Position numbers and translations under genes: made by a program
Origin: Mangrovivirga cuniculi
Lineage (GTDB): Bacteria > Bacteroidota > Bacteroidia > Cytophagales > Cyclobacteriaceae
Reading direction: 5' to 3'
Assembly (NCBI RefSeq): GCF_005166025.1
Contig: NZ_CP028923.1
Span: 981,001-1,045,000 of the forward strand
Length of the DNA stretch: 64,000 nucleotides
Part shown: positions 1 through 8,376 of the stretch, one piece after another
How positions within the stretch are numbered: the first letter of the stretch is position 1
Layout: every line of letters begins with the position of its first letter
Notes under the pieces: model-generated
What the model saw: the letters and a program-made list of their open reading frames with translations, nothing else
What the model was told of the DNA's origin: nothing
Databases searched by the model: none

Positions 1-1
1 C

Positions 2-46
2 GAAGTGAGTCTGTATTTACTTCACGATCCTGAGAGAAAACACTGA
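2..46 (+). CDS. possible 3' end of an upstream gene (partial)
   Basis: Reading from base 2 gives a 14-codon tail ending in TGA at 44-46. A second open frame ends at 31-33, so the frame is not certain. In related genomes an LPS-assembly or other envelope gene often precedes this amidase/MlaD pair, but this tail is too short to identify. About 100 AT-rich bases then lead to the amidase. Confidence 0.25.
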   Translation, partial: EVSLYLLHDPERKH

Positions 47-144
47 AAGTTGATAATAATAAGAATATGTTAAAAAATCTCGTTATCAAATAAGCGGGTG
101 ATTTTTTATACTTTGACGAAAAATTTACAATTTTGTGTAAAGTT

Positions 145-957
145 ATGCGATTCGGCAAAAACAACAGTACAATAGTGAAAAATAATATACTATTATTCAG
201 CATTTGTTTCATTTTATTTTTTGGTTCGTTTATTCCATTGGACAGAGCCGAGAATAAAATTGATGTTATAGTCATTGATGCTGGTCACGGAGGTAAAGAT
301 CCGGGGACCCATGGCGAAATTTCTAAAGAGAAAAAAGTTGCGCTCGAAATAGCGCTCAAACTTGGTGCCACAATTGAAGAATATCTGGATGGAGTCAGAG
401 TCATTTATACTCGTGATAACGATTCCTTTCTTGAGCTATACCAAAGGGCTGAATTGGCAAATAGAAATAATGCAGACCTTTTTGTTTCGATTCATTGTAA
501 TTGGGTAGGTAATCCCCGGGTTCATGGTACTGAGACCTATGTTATGGGACTCCACAAGTCAGAAAGTAATATGCAGGTCGCAAAAAGGGAGAATGAAGCT
601 ATTCTATTTGAAGATAATTACCAGGAAAATTATGAAGGATTTGACCCTAACTCGCCCGAAAGCGCAATACTTTTTTCACTTTACCAGGACGCTTATCTTG
701 AGAATAGCCTAAAGTTAGCCGAGCGAATTGAGACGCAATTTTCTAAACGGGCAGGGCGTAGAAGCCGAGGAGTTAAGCAAGCGGGTTTTGCTGTACTTTG
801 GAGAACATCGATGCCTTCGGTATTAGTGGAAACTGGATATTTAAGTAACCAAAAGGAAGAAAAGGAGTTAAATAAGGAGCTGATCCAGGAATACATTGCA
901 TCGGGAATATTTCGTGCAGTGAGAGACTATAAAGAGGAGATTGAATCAAGAAATTAG
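145..957 (+). CDS. N-acetylmuramoyl-L-alanine amidase (Amidase_3 family)
   Basis: Zinc amidase that cuts the amide bond between N-acetylmuramic acid and L-alanine of peptidoglycan, used in cell separation and wall turnover. Residues 14-33 form one hydrophobic signal or anchor segment, so it works in the periplasm. The catalytic domain starts at about residue 38 and shows the family zinc ligands: His48 in DAGHGG, Glu68 and His117 in SIHCNW. The catalytic Glu229 lies in VLVETGYLSN. The protein has 270 residues with no AMIN or SPOR domain. A TTG codon at 133 is in frame, but ATG 145 fits the signal sequence better. The MlaD-like gene follows after 69 bases; amidase plus MlaD is a common Bacteroidota pair. 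Family and active site are clear; the exact substrate bond is inferred from the family. Confidence 0.92.
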   Translation: MRFGKNNSTIVKNNILLFSICFILFFGSFIPLDRAENKIDVIVIDAGHGGKDPGTHGEISKEKKVALEIALKLGATIEEYLDGVRVIYTRDNDSFLELYQRAELANRNNADLFVSIHCNWVGNPRVHGTETYVMGLHKSESNMQVAKRENEAILFEDNYQENYEGFDPNSPESAILFSLYQDAYLENSLKLAERIETQFSKRAGRRSRGVKQAGFAVLWRTSMPSVLVETGYLSNQKEEKELNKELIQEYIASGIFRAVRDYKEEIESRN

Positions 958-1026
958 TGATTGGCTTGCATAGAGTCAATAATAGGCTCAACTTTATAAC
1001 AGCTTATGCTTTAAAATAAAAAGCCT

Positions 1027-1958
1027 GTGAAAATATCAAAAGAATTAAAAGTTGGACTTTTAGCTGTAGTTGCCTTAGCATTATTTTATTACGGCTTTAA
1101 TTTTTTAAAAGGAATAGATTTTTTCTCTTCAACGAATCAATATCATGTTGTTTACAAAAATATTGAAGGATTGACTGTGTCAAATCCTGTGTTAATAAAC
1201 GGATTTACAGTTGGAAGAGTGAGTGAAATTAATTTGCTACCTGAAAGACGAAATGAAATTGCCATAACAATTGATGTGGATAAAGATATCCCAGTAGGGG
1301 ATTCTACGATAGCCGAGATAATTTCCAATGACCTTTTAGGAAGTAAGGCGGTTGAGCTTAAACTCAAAAAAGACTCTGGTTTTTTTCAGGATGGAGATAC
1401 CTTATATGGATCTGTTCAGGAAAACCAAATTGCAGAATTACAAAAAAGGTTCTTCCCGTGATGGATGAATTCAAACAGCTTTCTGTAGAGTTTCAGGCCA
1501 CAGCTCGCAAAGTCAGAGAAAGTCTGGATACTTTTGAGAATACTGCAAACTCAGCTACTACCGAATTAAACCGCACAGCTCCGGAAATCAGAAGAACACT
1601 TGTAAGTTACAGAGAGCTATCTGATAAATTATCAGATGAAGATAAAGGACTTCCTAAAGTAATAGCCAACCTTTCAGAATTAAGTCAAAACCTGAATGAT
1701 GCCAATTTAAAAGCAACCGTTGATTCAGCGAATGTTGCCTTAAGCAGTTTTAATAAAACAATGGCGAAAATCAATGACGGCGAAGGGTCACTTGGTAAGT
1801 TACTCAATGAAGACTCTATTTATAACAACCTTAACACTTCTTTAAAGAGCCTCGATAGCCTTTTAACTCATATGAATTACTATCCTAAACACTTTTTTGG
1901 TCCTTTAGGGAAGAAGCATAAAAAAGTAGTCAGAGACCTCGAAAAAGCACAAGATTAA
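1027..1958 (+). CDS. MlaD/MCE family lipid-transport protein, interrupted by a one-base frameshift
   Basis: Periplasmic MCE-domain protein, the substrate-binding part of Mla-type ABC systems that move phospholipids between outer and inner membranes. The first part (GTG start, 144 codons) has an N-terminal membrane anchor (VGLLAVVALALFYYGFNFL) followed by the MCE domain, including the typical VLINGFTVGRVSEI stretch. It stops at 1459-1461. The second part (to 1958) continues with the usual coiled-coil tail. The break is at a run of six A (1442-1447): one extra A joins the frames and gives the normal junction ELQKKVLPVMDEF, for about 311 residues. The missing base is probably a sequencing deletion. 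Ribosomal slippage on the A run is possible but unproven. Mla ATPase and permease genes are not in the window. Confidence 0.85.
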
Positions 1959-2021
1959 TTCTTACCCTAACAACTGTTAGCTTTAATAGGTTTTGCTTAA
2001 ATTACGCAAAATCATTAACCC

Positions 2022-3647
2022 ATGGACATAACTTTTAACAAAAACGAAGATCAAAACAAACAGCTAGTAAGTACTTTAAACCGTCGCCTCGAAAAAGTTA
2101 AGTTAGGAGGGGGTAAGAAGCGGATAGAAAAGCACCATGCTAAAGGTAAGTTGACCGCCAGAGAACGAATAGACTATCTTCGGGATGATGATACAGAATT
2201 TTTAGAAATTGCCGCATTTGCCGGAGAAGGAATGTATGAAGAAGAAGGAGGTTGTCCTTCAGGAGGGGTTGTTACAGGTATAGGATACGTCGATGGCAGG
2301 CAATGTGTATTAGTGGCCAATGATGCTACAGTAAAAGCCGGAGCATGGTTTCCGATCACCGCAAAAAAGAATTTAAGAGCTCAGGAAGTCGCAATGGAAA
2401 ACAGGCTTCCAATCATTTATCTTGTTGATAGTGCGGGTGTATACCTTCCTATGCAGGATGAGATTTTTCCTGACAAAGAACATTTCGGAAGACAATTCAG
2501 AAATAATGCAAAGATGAGTGCAATGGGAATTGTGCAGATTGCAGCTATAATGGGATCTTGTGTTGCAGGTGGAGCATATCTTCCTATAATGTCTGACGAG
2601 GCTTTAATAGTAGACAAAACAGGGTCAATCTTCCTTGCAGGTTCTTACCTGGTTAAAGCAGCAATAGGAGAAGATATTGACAATGAAGAGCTTGGTGGCG
2701 CAACCACTCACTGCGAGATCAGTGGAGTAACAGATAACAAATATCAAACAGATGAAGAATGTCTGGACGCCATAAAAAGAATCATGGATAAAATCGGTAA
2801 ATTTGATAGTGCCGGTTTTAGTAGAAAAGAATCTGCCCAGCCTGAAGAACCTGTAGAAAATATCTATGGCCATTTTCCTTCAGACAGAACCAAACCTTAT
2901 GATGTTCGCAACATTATAAAATGTCTGGTAGATAAGTCAGAATTTGATGAGTACAAGGAATTGTATGGTAAAACCATTGTATGCGCAACCGCAAGAATTG
3001 ATGGCTGGTCGGTAGGAATAATTGCTAACCAACGTCAGATTGTAAAGACGAAAAAAGGTGAAATGCAAATGGGTGGAGTAATCTATTCAGATTCTGCTGA
3101 TAAAGCCGCCAGATTTATTATGAACTGTAACCAACGTAAGATACCTTTGGTATTCTTACAGGATGTAAGTGGATTCATGGTAGGAAGTAAAGCCGAACAC
3201 GGCGGAATAATTAAAGATGGGGCTAAAATGGTGAATGCCATGGCTAATTCCACAGTGCCTAAGTTTACTATTATTATGGGTAATTCTTATGGTGCAGGGA
3301 ATTATGCAATGTGTGGTAAAGCATATGATCCTCGATTAATTTATGCCTGGCCCTCTGCACAGATCGCAGTAATGAGTGGAGCTTCTGCAGCGAAAACATT
3401 ATTGCAAATCAGAGTATCGGCATTAAAATCTGCCGGAAAGGAAATTACCGATGAAGAAAAGGATAAATTACTGAAAGAAATTACTGATAGATATAATAGT
3501 CAGTTAAGTCCTTATTATGCTGCATCAAGAATTTGGGTTGATGGAATAATAGACCCTACAGAGACCAGAAAGGTAATTTCCATGGGTATAGAGGCTGCTG
3601 ATCATGCTCCGGTTGAAAAATTCAATGTTGGAGTACTGCAGACCTGA
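2022..3647 (+). CDS. acyl-CoA carboxylase carboxyltransferase (beta) subunit, methylcrotonyl/propionyl-CoA type
   Basis: Transfers the carboxyl group from carboxybiotin to an acyl-CoA in the cytoplasm. The 541 residues show both crotonase-fold halves of the family. The N half has VAGGAYLPIMSDE and the GGATTH motif (about residues 175-236). The C half has DVSGFMVGSKAEHGG (about 380) and GNSYGAGNYAMCG (about 420). Length and motifs are closest to methylcrotonyl-CoA carboxylase beta (leucine breakdown), with propionyl-CoA carboxylase as the alternative. The biotin carboxylase/carrier alpha subunit is not in this window, so the holoenzyme cannot be assigned. ATG 2022 begins a normal N-terminus. 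The SirB1-like gene starts 13 bases after the stop and may be co-transcribed. Confidence 0.88.
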   Translation: MDITFNKNEDQNKQLVSTLNRRLEKVKLGGGKKRIEKHHAKGKLTARERIDYLRDDDTEFLEIAAFAGEGMYEEEGGCPSGGVVTGIGYVDGRQCVLVANDATVKAGAWFPITAKKNLRAQEVAMENRLPIIYLVDSAGVYLPMQDEIFPDKEHFGRQFRNNAKMSAMGIVQIAAIMGSCVAGGAYLPIMSDEALIVDKTGSIFLAGSYLVKAAIGEDIDNEELGGATTHCEISGVTDNKYQTDEECLDAIKRIMDKIGKFDSAGFSRKESAQPEEPVENIYGHFPSDRTKPYDVRNIIKCLVDKSEFDEYKELYGKTIVCATARIDGWSVGIIANQRQIVKTKKGEMQMGGVIYSDSADKAARFIMNCNQRKIPLVFLQDVSGFMVGSKAEHGGIIKDGAKMVNAMANSTVPKFTIIMGNSYGAGNYAMCGKAYDPRLIYAWPSAQIAVMSGASAAKTLLQIRVSALKSAGKEITDEEKDKLLKEITDRYNSQLSPYYAASRIWVDGIIDPTETRKVISMGIEAADHAPVEKFNVGVLQT

Positions 3648-3660
3648 TTAAACTGTTGGT

Positions 3661-4506
3661 ATGGAAGAAAAAGAACTGAAAGCATTAGTTTCTCTTCTTG
3701 ACGAAGAGGATGAAAATATTTTAGGTCATGTAGAGCAAAAGATCCGGTCACTTGGTGATCGGATCATTCCTGTTCTGGAAAAGGAATGGGAAAGAAATCT
3801 CAACCCTGTAGTACAGGAAAGAATCGAAAATATAATCCATTCTCTTCAGTTTGAGAATCTTAAAGAAAAGCTTACTGAATGGTCAGAAGAGGAGGAGCCT
3901 GAATTACTAGATGGACTTTTTCTGGTTGCCAAATACCAGTATCCGGATCTTGAATACCAATTGCTTACCGATAAGTTAAATGACATCTATCTGGACACCT
4001 GGTTGCTTTTTAAAGATAATATGCATTATTACGACCAGATCAGAACACTGAATAGCATATTTTTCAACAAATATAAATTCTCAGGTAATACAAAAAACTT
4101 TCATTCCCCGACAAATAGTTTTATTAATGCCGTATTAGAATCAGGAAAGGGTAATCCGATATTATTATGTTCCATCTATATGATAGTAGCCAACAGGTTA
4201 AATATTCCTCTTTACGGAGTTAACCTACCCAACCTTTTTATTCTGATGTACAAGAATAAACAAACAGAGTTTTATCTAAATGTATTTAATAGGGGGTTGA
4301 TTTTCCGAGAAGAAGATATTGATAATTACCTTGAAAATATTCATGTCCCTAAAAAACCGGAATATTATCAACCTTGTACTAATAAAGATATTATTAAGAG
4401 AGTGTTGAGAAATTTGATCATGGCCTTTGAAAGCTTGGAGGATCAGGAAAAGACCGAAGAAATCCGGGAATTGCTTCAAATTTTTATGCCATTGCCGGGT
4501 CTTTAG
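3661..4506 (+). CDS. SirB1-like transglutaminase-related protein
   Basis: A 281-residue cytoplasmic protein of the SirB1/transglutaminase-like type. Recognisable family features are the LNSIFFNKYKFSGN segment, the SPTNSFINAVLESGKGNPI segment and the GVNLPNLFILMY segment, in that order (about residues 135-200). The Cys after GNPILL sits where transglutaminase-fold proteins carry the nucleophile, but the His position (usually in PGHF) reads PNLF, so ordinary catalysis is doubtful. The N-terminal 100 residues are acidic and helical, possibly HEAT-like. The biochemical role of the family is not known to me. It lies 13 bases after the carboxylase gene and its stop overlaps by four bases the end of the convergent phosphopantetheinyl transferase gene. 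Confidence 0.75.
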   Translation: MEEKELKALVSLLDEEDENILGHVEQKIRSLGDRIIPVLEKEWERNLNPVVQERIENIIHSLQFENLKEKLTEWSEEEEPELLDGLFLVAKYQYPDLEYQLLTDKLNDIYLDTWLLFKDNMHYYDQIRTLNSIFFNKYKFSGNTKNFHSPTNSFINAVLESGKGNPILLCSIYMIVANRLNIPLYGVNLPNLFILMYKNKQTEFYLNVFNRGLIFREEDIDNYLENIHVPKKPEYYQPCTNKDIIKRVLRNLIMAFESLEDQEKTEEIRELLQIFMPLPGL

Positions 4507-5153
4507 AATGGGTCTGGTTTTTCTCTAATAGTATAAGTAACTATTTCATCATTGCTGAAGAAAAAATGCACCTTCATCAGCTCAACCAGTTGTTCCTTTA
4601 CAATCCGGGCTGTGATGATGCCAGTATGATAATCTATTCTGATCAGGTCTATGTCATCTTTAAGTGAAAGGCTTTTTCTCCCGTAAGCTTTATATATTGA
4701 TTCTTTCGCTGACCATGCAAGGGTCATTAATTCAAGGTTTTCACAATAAACCTTTTTTTCCTCACCAGTCAAAAATTTATTTTCCACACGATATAATTGT
4801 TCTCTTGGTTTTTCTATATCTATTCCTACTGACGCATGGGGGTGTATAAGTAGTCCTGCCTGAGTCTGAGAGTGAGTATAACTTATACCACCTTCGAATC
4901 CCGGAAGATGAGGTTTTCCGTATTCATCTTTTACTACCGGAGAATATTTGATGTTGAATTTATTACAGGCTTCAAATAAAAGGTTTCTAATAGTTAACCA
5001 TTCTCTTTTCCTTTGCGTAGTTTTCATTGAAGAAAGAATTACCTGATCATGGGATGATTTGGATGATTCGTAAGTATTGCTATTTAAATCATCTAATTGT
5101 CTGATAAACAGAAAAGAGTTCTTATCTATATTTTTTACATTTGTGTCTGACAT
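4503..5153 (-). CDS. 4'-phosphopantetheinyl transferase superfamily protein
   Basis: Transfers 4'-phosphopantetheine from CoA to a serine of carrier proteins. The 216 residues show the superfamily core: KDEYGKPHL (residues 75-83), SYTHS (91-95), the magnesium-binding VGIDIE (Asp112 and Glu114) and WSAKESIYK (147-155, Glu151). The two-half Sfp-like layout suggests it can serve fatty acid ACP or secondary-metabolite carriers, but no polyketide or peptide synthase lies nearby. It is divergent from the WD40 gene with only 26 bases between the two start codons, so their promoters must overlap or lie inside the neighbouring genes. It is convergent with the SirB1-like gene. Confidence 0.9.
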   Translation of the reverse strand: MSDTNVKNIDKNSFLFIRQLDDLNSNTYESSKSSHDQVILSSMKTTQRKREWLTIRNLLFEACNKFNIKYSPVVKDEYGKPHLPGFEGGISYTHSQTQAGLLIHPHASVGIDIEKPREQLYRVENKFLTGEEKKVYCENLELMTLAWSAKESIYKAYGRKSLSLKDDIDLIRIDYHTGIITARIVKEQLVELMKVHFFFSNDEIVTYTIREKPDPF

Positions 5154-5179
5154 CTCAATAGGATAATAAATTAAAATTA

Positions 5180-6085
5180 ATGTCGAAAGTTCAAGTATCC
5201 AAAGTTCATACTTTTAAGGGCCATAAAGATTGTATTTATGCACTTGAAGATCTCGGTGATGGTCATCGGTTTGTTTCATCCGGTGGAGATGGAATGATTG
5301 CGGAGTGGGATATAAGGGAGCCTGATAAAGGAAAGCTTCTGGCAAAAGTAAATAGATCTGTATATGCTCTGCATAAGGCCGGTGATCGACTTGTAATCGG
5401 AGAAAATTTTGAAGGAATTCATGTTGTTGACCTTCAAAGCAAAAAAGAAATTGGATCTTTGAAATTATCTTCTGCAGCATATTTTGATATTCGATCTTTT
5501 CAGGGCAATTTTATAGTGGGAGATGCTGATGGAACGATTTTTATTATAAAAGGAGATAGTCTTTCTTTAATAAAAACTATAACCGAGTCTCAAAAAAGTG
5601 CACGAACCATATCTATTTCTGAAAAAAGGGGAGAGATGGCAGTCGGATACAGTGATAATCACATAAGAATTTTTTCTTTGGAAAATTTTGAGTGCCTTTA
5701 TTCGTATCTGGCACACGACAATTCAGTGTTTACCGTTGAGTATTCAGAAGATGGGGAAAAACTGATAAGTGGAGGTCGTGATGCAAAAATAAAAGTATGG
5801 AATGCTCAGAAAGGATATGAATTACAGGAAGAAGTTGTAGCTCATATGTACACAATAAATAATCTTGCATATAGAGCGGACTTTAAATATTTTGTATCGG
5901 CTAGTATGGATAAATCCATTAAAGTCTGGGATGCATCAGAGATGAAGCTTTTAAAAGTTATCGATAAGGTACGACATGCCGGGCATGGGACATCAGTAAA
6001 TAAGCTATTATGGCTTCCGGAAACCGATTTAGTTGTCTCTGCAGGTGATGATAGGATTGTTTCTATTTGGGAATTATCTCTATAA
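5180..6085 (+). CDS. WD40 repeat beta-propeller protein
   Basis: Composed almost wholly of seven WD40-like blades (301 residues). The clearest repeat ends are GMIAEWDI, AKIKVWNA, KSIKVWDA and RIVSIWEL. Blades 2-4 are diverged. There is no signal peptide or membrane segment, so it is probably cytoplasmic. Propellers of this kind are binding scaffolds and the partner cannot be told from sequence. The gene is divergent from the phosphopantetheinyl transferase gene and lies 48 bases before the DivIVA-like gene on the same strand. Confidence 0.85.
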   Translation: MSKVQVSKVHTFKGHKDCIYALEDLGDGHRFVSSGGDGMIAEWDIREPDKGKLLAKVNRSVYALHKAGDRLVIGENFEGIHVVDLQSKKEIGSLKLSSAAYFDIRSFQGNFIVGDADGTIFIIKGDSLSLIKTITESQKSARTISISEKRGEMAVGYSDNHIRIFSLENFECLYSYLAHDNSVFTVEYSEDGEKLISGGRDAKIKVWNAQKGYELQEEVVAHMYTINNLAYRADFKYFVSASMDKSIKVWDASEMKLLKVIDKVRHAGHGTSVNKLLWLPETDLVVSAGDDRIVSIWELSL

Positions 6086-6133
6086 TAGTTAATATTGATT
6101 ATTTGATTTTTTATAATTTTTAATAGATCGCGG

Positions 6134-7096
6134 ATGAAAGTTACACCATTAGAAATACGCCAGAAGACTTTTGAGAAAAAGCTCAGAGGATATGACAAAG
6201 AAGAGGTTCAGGCGTTTTTGCTTTCACTTTCCCAGGAATGGGAGAAAGTTATTGAAGAGAACCGCGAACTGCGGATCAAACTTCAGACGTCGGAAAAGGA
6301 GGTTGAAAAGTTAAGGGAGGTGGAAGAATCACTATTCAAAACCCTGAAAACGGCCGAGGACACCGGCGCTAACGTGATAGAGCAAGCTAATAAACAGGCT
6401 GACCTCAATGTTCGCGAATCTCAATGGAAAGCTGAATCTATAATTAATGAGGCTAAAGGAAAGGCAAAAGATTATTTGATTGATGCTGAAAATAAAGCAA
6501 AATACATCCTTGATGATATGCTGGAAGAATTGCGCAAGCTGGAAAAAAATTACAGTGTGCTCAAAGGATATAAGAATGATCTGTTAACTGAGATTAAATC
6601 TATCTCAAATGAAATTGCTGATAAGGTATCAAGAATAGAACAAAGTGGTGAAAAGGACATTGACAAAGCAATCAGAGATGCGAAGGAAGAAGTGAGGTCA
6701 CTAAGGCCTGCAAATGACATCATTAGAGATGTTCTTTCTTCGGAAGGAGGGACTAAAAACACAAAGTTCGAACCAGATGATATTGCTGACAATACTGAAA
6801 AAGAAAATGAAGAGGTAGCCAGAAAACTCGAAGAAGAGAGAAAAGCGATAGAAGAAGAAGCCGAGAGATTACGGCTGGAGGCAGAAAGACAGAAAGAAGA
6901 AGCCGAAGTAGCTAAGAAAAAAGAAGAAGAGCTATTAAGACTAAAGGAAGCAGAAGAACGAAAAAAAGCGGAAGCTGCGAAATTGATCAAAGAACAGGAG
7001 GAGAAAAAATCTAAAGCTGAAAAAGAAAGAAAAAGCAGAGTGTCATCTGATCCAAATGATGAAGAGGAAGGATCGTTTTTTGATAATCTGGATTGA
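6134..7096 (+). CDS. DivIVA-domain coiled-coil protein
   Basis: The N-terminal 35 residues match the DivIVA/GpsB membrane-binding head: TPLEIRQKTFEKKLRGYDKEE then VQAFL. A long coiled coil follows (about residues 36-180). After a linker comes a very charged Glu/Lys/Ala/Arg helix (about 215-300) and a short acidic tail ending FFDNLD. DivIVA proteins sense membrane curvature and organise division or polar growth in Gram-positive bacteria. The Bacteroidota versions have no role known to me. The stop codon is two bases before the FolB ATG, so the two genes are probably co-transcribed. The domain call is firm; the function is open. Confidence 0.82.
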   Translation: MKVTPLEIRQKTFEKKLRGYDKEEVQAFLLSLSQEWEKVIEENRELRIKLQTSEKEVEKLREVEESLFKTLKTAEDTGANVIEQANKQADLNVRESQWKAESIINEAKGKAKDYLIDAENKAKYILDDMLEELRKLEKNYSVLKGYKNDLLTEIKSISNEIADKVSRIEQSGEKDIDKAIRDAKEEVRSLRPANDIIRDVLSSEGGTKNTKFEPDDIADNTEKENEEVARKLEEERKAIEEEAERLRLEAERQKEEAEVAKKKEEELLRLKEAEERKKAEAAKLIKEQEEKKSKAEKERKSRVSSDPNDEEEGSFFDNLD

Positions 7097-7098
7097 TA

Positions 7099-7467
7099 AT
7101 GGGATTTATATCTTTAGAAGGAATAGAGTTTTTCGCTTATCATGGATACTATGATGAGGAAAGACGCATCGGAAACAAATATTCTGTAGATATTACAGTG
7201 GAAGTTAATTTCAGAGATGCCGCCGAGCATGATAAATTAGCCGAGACACTAGACTATGAAGATCTTTATAAAATAATAAGGGATGAAATTAACATTCCTT
7301 CTAAATTATTAGAACACATTTGTAAGCGGATAATCGATAGTGTATTTACCCGTTTTGCAAAATCCACTTCTGTAGAGGTTAGCATCTCAAAATTCAATCC
7401 ACCAATCGGTGGTGTATGTCAGCGTGCCAGAGTTACAATGAAAAGAAATCGGGATGAAACCATTTAA
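7099..7467 (+). CDS. folB: dihydroneopterin aldolase
   Basis: Folate biosynthesis enzyme that turns 7,8-dihydroneopterin into 6-hydroxymethyl-7,8-dihydropterin plus glycolaldehyde. The 122-residue size is typical. Family signatures are IEFFAYHGYYDEERRIG near the start, including the conserved Glu after the YHG segment, and ISKFNPPIGG near the end with the active-site Lys. A TTG six bases upstream is in frame, but ATG 7099 gives the normal N-terminus. The last 14 bases overlap the start of the ChaN-like gene, which suggests coupled translation. Other folate genes, except folD at 39 kb, are not nearby. Confidence 0.9.
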   Translation: MGFISLEGIEFFAYHGYYDEERRIGNKYSVDITVEVNFRDAAEHDKLAETLDYEDLYKIIRDEINIPSKLLEHICKRIIDSVFTRFAKSTSVEVSISKFNPPIGGVCQRARVTMKRNRDETI

Positions 7468-8323
7468 GTCAATACTGATTCTAATATTTTTCTCTTCATT
7501 TTCTATCCTTGCACAGGAAAATCATTTTAAATTATTCAAAGCATACGATAGAAATGGCAATCAGGTCGAGATCAGTGATAAAATCGAAGATATTAAAAGC
7601 TCTGATGTCGTTTTTTTTGGTGAATTACACAATCAGGCTATTTCTCACTGGCTTTCACTTCGCATATTAAAATCACTACCTGTAGATAACCTGGTTGCTG
7701 GCTTTGAAATGTTTGAGACAGATCAACAGATATTTCTGGACGAATTATCAAAAGGCTTAATCAAAGGAAATAAGCTTGAAGATGTAACTCATCTATGGTC
7801 AAATTATAAGACTGATTATGCCCCTTTAGTAGAGTATTGTTTAAAAAATGATATTCGGGTGTTAGCTACTAATATTCCCAGAAGATATGCCTCTATCACT
7901 GCAAAAGTAGGTTTGGATTCTCTATCTAAGCTTGAACTGTCATCAGAAGTTGTTCCGAAAACAAATTTTGATTTACCTGAAGATTATAAAACCTATGATC
8001 AGATAAAAAATATGGGAGGACACGGGCATGGAATGACCATGGAATATTTTGTGCAAGCCCAGGCTATAAAGGATTATACTATGGCCACAATGATCTCAAA
8101 TGCGTTGAATTCAGGTGCAAAAAGAGTTTTTCATCTAAATGGTTCTTTTCATTCTACCCAATTTGAAGGAATCGTTGGCTTTTTGACAAACATAAACCCT
8201 GGTATTTCCGTTTTCACTGTGGAGGTCGTAATTCAGGGCGACCTTGCTGAATTAAATGAGGAAAACAAAGGGAAAGCTGACCTTATCATAGTTTTACCTT
8301 CGGATTCTCCTGTAACTTACTAA
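7454..8323 (+). CDS. ChaN family haem-binding/iron-regulated protein
   Basis: Secreted or envelope protein of the ChaN/Tiki-like fold. Residues 1-20 are a signal peptide (hydrophobic core ILILIFFSSFSIL, then AQE). There is no lipobox Cys, unlike many ChaN lipoproteins. Family motifs are VVFFGELHNQ (about residues 50-60), the FEMFETDQQ segment, LATNIPRR and the late NGSFHS motif. ChaN of Campylobacter binds cofacial haems and takes part in iron uptake; whether this protein binds haem is an inference from the family. It overlaps folB by 14 bases, yet the functions look unrelated. Confidence 0.83.
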   Translation: MKPFKSILILIFFSSFSILAQENHFKLFKAYDRNGNQVEISDKIEDIKSSDVVFFGELHNQAISHWLSLRILKSLPVDNLVAGFEMFETDQQIFLDELSKGLIKGNKLEDVTHLWSNYKTDYAPLVEYCLKNDIRVLATNIPRRYASITAKVGLDSLSKLELSSEVVPKTNFDLPEDYKTYDQIKNMGGHGHGMTMEYFVQAQAIKDYTMATMISNALNSGAKRVFHLNGSFHSTQFEGIVGFLTNINPGISVFTVEVVIQGDLAELNEENKGKADLIIVLPSDSPVTY

Positions 8324-8376
8324 CCGGAGAAAAATCATTTTTATATTTTTGTATCCATAATTAATTATTGACCAAT

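Noticed and set aside
1967-1980. Palindrome CTAACA-AC-TGTTAG after the MlaD gene
   Set aside because: Six-base arms without a following T run; too weak for a terminator and no sign of an operator role.
6550-6990. 146-codon minus-strand frame rich in Ser and Ala
   Set aside because: Antisense of the Glu/Lys-rich DivIVA coiled coil; composition is an artefact of the opposite strand.
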